From contig OX578279.1 in assembly GCA_951217055.1 (NCBI GenBank), positions 30,282,173-30,346,172 on the forward strand: DNA of 64,000 nucleotides. The letters run 5' to 3'. The DNA is from Gerris lacustris. Its lineage: Eukaryota > Arthropoda > Insecta > Hemiptera > Gerridae. Made by a program: the position numbers and the translations under genes. The notes below the pieces were generated by a model. The model saw only the letters and a program-made list of their open reading frames with translations. It was not told the DNA's origin and did not search any database. Each line of letters starts with the position of its first letter. Position 1 is the first letter of the stretch. Positions 61,208 to 64,000 of this stretch are shown here, piece after piece.

Positions 61208-64000
61208 CTAATCAAATCTTGGTTTTTTGTACCCCCATGGTACCGAATCATGGTTTTCTAAAAGTTTACGCTTCTTAAAACTAGGCCTGTATATTTTTCT
61301 TTCGGTGGTAGTTACTACTTGGTGCTCGGTCGTTCGTCTGATGGAATTGTAGCCAATATATACAGGGGGGTCGTCATTAGTCATCATGTTCTTCAGTTTG
61401 TCAAAATTTATAATTTTTGACGATGAATGGTTAAGGGTAATACCTTTGACTTTACAGGTTTGGTGGAATTCATTGTGACCAGATGAAACTATATAGCCGT
61501 AGTTCTTCGGACCTCCAGACACGAACTCTGTAATAAAACTATTTTTTCCGTAGCCCTCTAGTTCGTCAGTCATCTCACCCAAGAAGGAACCTAGCGGTAC
61601 TTCGTACTCTCCTGGCCTGGAAATGTATATGACACTGTCTGTGTCGTAATAAAGTACACGTTCATTTAGCTGTTCTAAGTAGCTGTAAAGTTTTAACCTG
61701 GCTTGCGAGGTGGTGTAGGCAGCCAGACAGACATTGGTTGTACTTAGTATGTCGTAACTTTCCTCTTTAAATTCCCAATTAACCAGTAGAGTACATTCGT
61801 TAATGGGTGTGATTGTGTTGACATAAACGGCCGGATCGGATAGAAGTTTGTACAGCTCCTCGGTTCTGTTGACAATTTTGGTGCGTCCTTGGTTTTCTCG
61901 CTGACCGAGCTTCCCCCAAAACGATGTTATCAAATTTTTCCCAATTTGCCTTAGGCCTAGATTGACCGATATTTCCGCAGGGTTAAGTCGCACACCTTCC
62001 TTTTCGAAATACTCTGTGATGTAATTATTTTTGTCTTCTTGCGTGTGACAATCAGAAGGCCAGCCGGATGATTGTTGTTTCGTTTTTAAGAATTTACTTA
62101 TGTAGTCGCTAAAGAGTCCGGCTGACTTAGTGACGGGATTGTACTGTACAACTTCGTATTTCCAAATTTCGTAGATGTACATGATCTTGTAACCCTTTTC
62201 TACAGCTTTTCTTACTTCATCGATCACCCACGTACCGGTTAACGATCTCTCTTCTTCGTTGTGGTTACACGTGTATTCATTTTGCATATCTTTGCAACAC
62301 GAACGACACAAGGGGAACATTAACCGGTCGTTCATTTTTACCGGTAACACTGGGTGGTAGAGTTGTTGTTGTGGTAAAATTTGGCATTTGATAATTCCCT
62401 CTGTATTGTTTAAATTTAGTTTTATGCATTCATCGTTGCCGATGATTACCTGCGGGTGACCGATAGGGTATTTACCGTACTTATTTACCCAGGGGTACAG
62501 CGAACAAACATCAGCATATTTGATTTTTTCTTCAGCGGTAACTTTGTAGTAGGTTTTTACGGCACCGGTCCTGCCTCCGTAAAAAGCATCTCTGGGGTTC
62601 AAAGGTAAATGGACAAGAAGAGGGTGGTTTTCTACGTAGTCAGCCATTAATTTATCTGCATTTAATTCCCTACGGAAATCACACTCCCATTTTTCTATCA
62701 CGTCGTAGCCGTGATTCCGTAGGCGTTGTGTTTTGGTAGTGGTGGCCTCAAAACGACTTTCTGGTGTGTCCGACGGGTCATCGTGTAGCTGGATATTTCG
62801 ATTTTGAGATATACATTTCGGACAACCGTGGTAATAACAACCGTGGAATTCGTAGATATTATTAGTTTCCCTACAAAACCCGTCAACCTTTACGCCTAAT
62901 ACAGAAACCTCACTACTCTTTGCCGCGTGAATTATAGTTATATTTCTGGCGTGTTCCTCCCATAACAACCATTGTATTGCAATTTTAGATTGATTGTCAC
63001 GCCACCTGTAACCATTCTTAGGGATAATACCTATTGTCTCGGGTTTTAAAAAATTTCTACGGAATATTTTGTTACAGGCAGACGGCAAAGTAGTTGATTC
63101 GGTAAACGGACAAACACCCCCCTCTTGTATTAACATTTTCCTAAATTTAAGACACGATTGAGTTAAAATTTCAACATCAGAAACGCAATAATCCACAATT
63201 TCTTGTTTCATATTAAAATTTTTACCTTTGTTATCCTCATACCATTTGATAAATTTTTCTCTGTCGTCAGACTTCATTGTGTCCGGAGAATAAAATTCAA
63301 TTGCCGGGAGTGGACCAATATAATTTTCGTTTTGTAATGTGTTAAATAAATGTGGAAAGTAACCTTTTTTTAATTCAATCAAATCAAAGACTTTTGGTAA
63401 TTTAGATAGGGCCATGGGGAAATAATTTAAACTATCTAAAAACTTAATATTTTCTAATGTCATTAAAATTAATTTTGTACCGCGCGTTATTAATTCGGGG
63501 GTTAAATCGGTCTGAGTTAAAATATAATTTAAAATAAATTGGTGGTCAAACCCGCCTGCATTGTGACCTATAACTATTACACGTTTAAACTTTTTCCTTA
63601 TATTTAAAATGTGATGTAAAAATGGTGTTATGGGGTCGCTACAATCAATTTTTTGTAAACGGATGCCACATTTCTGACATATCTCCAGATCGGTTTGGAT
63701 GCACTCGCTACAACATTGTTTAAAAACACATAAATTCGGTTCGTGTAGTAGCGAGCCATCACTTAATTGTTTTTCTTGTCTTGTTTCGAGATCATAAAAA
63801 ATAAAAAGAATGTCATTTAACTTTGGTTTCCCGTGATCAGGTTTCATATAGCATAAATGCCCGGACGGTTGGTGTTTTTCACATACTTTACAATAAACCT
63901 CCCCGCACACATGTGTTCGGTTGCTTCGTACGGTTTTGCAACATTCTTCGCAGCACCTAATTTCACTACAAACCGATTTTGCTCCGAGGGAACCTAATTT
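61208..64000 (-). CDS. Maverick protein-primed family B DNA polymerase (5' end outside window)
   Basis: It replicates the element's linear DNA. The frame is open from the window edge to the stop at 61208, 930 residues. Positions are counted from the edge. The first 55 residues are a cysteine-histidine-rich zinc-binding region: RCCEECCK, then HVCGEVYCKVC and GHLCYM. The 3'-5' exonuclease follows: FYDLET (68-73), IGHNAGGFD (144-152) and YCVSDVEIL (271-279). A GCYYHGCPKC zinc-like motif at about 387-396 is typical of Maverick polymerases. The palm motifs are DVCSLYP (497-503), KNLITSFWGK (688-697) and YDTDS (785-789). All catalytic acids are present. A GTG at 63910 is not the start, since the same frame continues upstream. 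The gene is antisense to the integrase and ends in KKPRFD. It is expected to be active if the missing N-terminus is intact. Confidence 0.93.
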   Translation of the reverse strand, partial: KLGSLGAKSVCSEIRCCEECCKTVRSNRTHVCGEVYCKVCEKHQPSGHLCYMKPDHGKPKLNDILFIFYDLETRQEKQLSDGSLLHEPNLCVFKQCCSECIQTDLEICQKCGIRLQKIDCSDPITPFLHHILNIRKKFKRVIVIGHNAGGFDHQFILNYILTQTDLTPELITRGTKLILMTLENIKFLDSLNYFPMALSKLPKVFDLIELKKGYFPHLFNTLQNENYIGPLPAIEFYSPDTMKSDDREKFIKWYEDNKGKNFNMKQEIVDYCVSDVEILTQSCLKFRKMLIQEGGVCPFTESTTLPSACNKIFRRNFLKPETIGIIPKNGYRWRDNQSKIAIQWLLWEEHARNITIIHAAKSSEVSVLGVKVDGFCRETNNIYEFHGCYYHGCPKCISQNRNIQLHDDPSDTPESRFEATTTKTQRLRNHGYDVIEKWECDFRRELNADKLMADYVENHPLLVHLPLNPRDAFYGGRTGAVKTYYKVTAEEKIKYADVCSLYPWVNKYGKYPIGHPQVIIGNDECIKLNLNNTEGIIKCQILPQQQLYHPVLPVKMNDRLMFPLCRSCCKDMQNEYTCNHNEEERSLTGTWVIDEVRKAVEKGYKIMYIYEIWKYEVVQYNPVTKSAGLFSDYISKFLKTKQQSSGWPSDCHTQEDKNNYITEYFEKEGVRLNPAEISVNLGLRQIGKNLITSFWGKLGQRENQGRTKIVNRTEELYKLLSDPAVYVNTITPINECTLLVNWEFKEESYDILSTTNVCLAAYTTSQARLKLYSYLEQLNERVLYYDTDSVIYISRPGEYEVPLGSFLGEMTDELEGYGKNSFITEFVSGGPKNYGYIVSSGHNEFHQTCKVKGITLNHSSSKIINFDKLKNMMTNDDPPVYIGYNSIRRTTEHQVVTTTERKIYRPSFKKRKLLENHDSVPWGYKKPRFD

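Larger units (their letters stand above)
54018..64000. mobile_element. Maverick/Polinton (polintovirus-like) DNA transposon, left part
   Basis: A family B DNA polymerase with protein-primed-type motifs and a retroviral-type DDE integrase in one AT-rich block define a Polinton. The accompanying fibre-like, OB-fold-like and helix-turn-helix genes are consistent with a virus-like accessory set. Genes lie on both strands and have intact frames, so the copy looks young. The length here, about 10 kb, is part of the usual 15-25 kb. Capsid proteins, the packaging ATPase and the cysteine protease were not found in this part and would lie to the right. Confidence 0.9.

Noticed and set aside
63908..63910. 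GTG at 63910 as the polymerase start
   Set aside because: The frame continues upstream to the window edge and encodes more of the same zinc-binding region.

Overview
This is a gene-poor, AT-rich window of a eukaryotic nuclear genome, very probably an arthropod. The reasons are spliced genes, TATA plus TCAGT-type initiator promoters, a muscle-type immunoglobulin exon, rRNA- and tRNA-derived SINEs, a Penelope element, hAT and foldback DNA transposons, and a Maverick/Polinton. Crustacean and insect cannot be separated by eye. Almost nothing in the first 53 kb is host coding sequence. The exceptions are one clear I-set immunoglobulin exon (5788-5956, minus strand) and, less surely, an 80-codon coding-looking segment at 31493-31735 (minus).

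Layout. 1-9 kb: host non-coding DNA with a 5'-truncated LINE flanked by a 14-bp target duplication, a hairpin-rich tandem repeat, the Ig exon and a small MITE. 9-20 kb: a tRNA-derived SINE family including a head-to-head palindrome, a 5S rRNA-derived SINE, a 1.6-kb element with about 490-bp inverted repeats, and a decayed 18S rRNA fragment. 20-35 kb: mostly featureless AT-rich DNA with (TA)n tracts, a hAT MITE, another SINE and a small MITE. 35.8-41.7 kb: a very recent Penelope-like retroelement insertion made of one nearly complete copy, a tandem 5'-truncated copy and an inverted fragment, all inside one perfect 18-bp target duplication. 43.9-46.8 kb: a long foldback element with a decayed hAT transposon (8-bp target duplication) nested at its palindromic centre; a short relative lies at 50.6 kb. 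47.5-48.1 kb: an old Penelope remnant. 52.2-53.2 kb: a long (TA)n, a C-rich block and two tandem tRNA-like units.

From about 54 kb to the right edge lies the left part of a Maverick/Polinton (polintovirus-like) element. In order it carries a decayed partial copy and an intact copy of a gene of uncertain, possibly exonuclease-like, type (minus); a spliced small OB-fold-like gene (plus); a pipsqueak/CENP-B helix-turn-helix protein (minus); an array of about thirty 18-bp repeats; a phage-fibre-like gene (plus); a DDE integrase with a C-terminal chromodomain (plus); and a protein-primed-type family B DNA polymerase with all exonuclease and polymerase motifs (minus), cut by the window edge. Capsid, packaging ATPase and protease are not seen here and would be expected beyond 64000. 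The integrase and polymerase form the transposition/replication module. The small OB-fold-like protein may assist replication and the fibre-like gene suggests a virion. The helix-turn-helix protein next to an 18-bp repeat array in a divergent promoter is the most unusual feature of the window.
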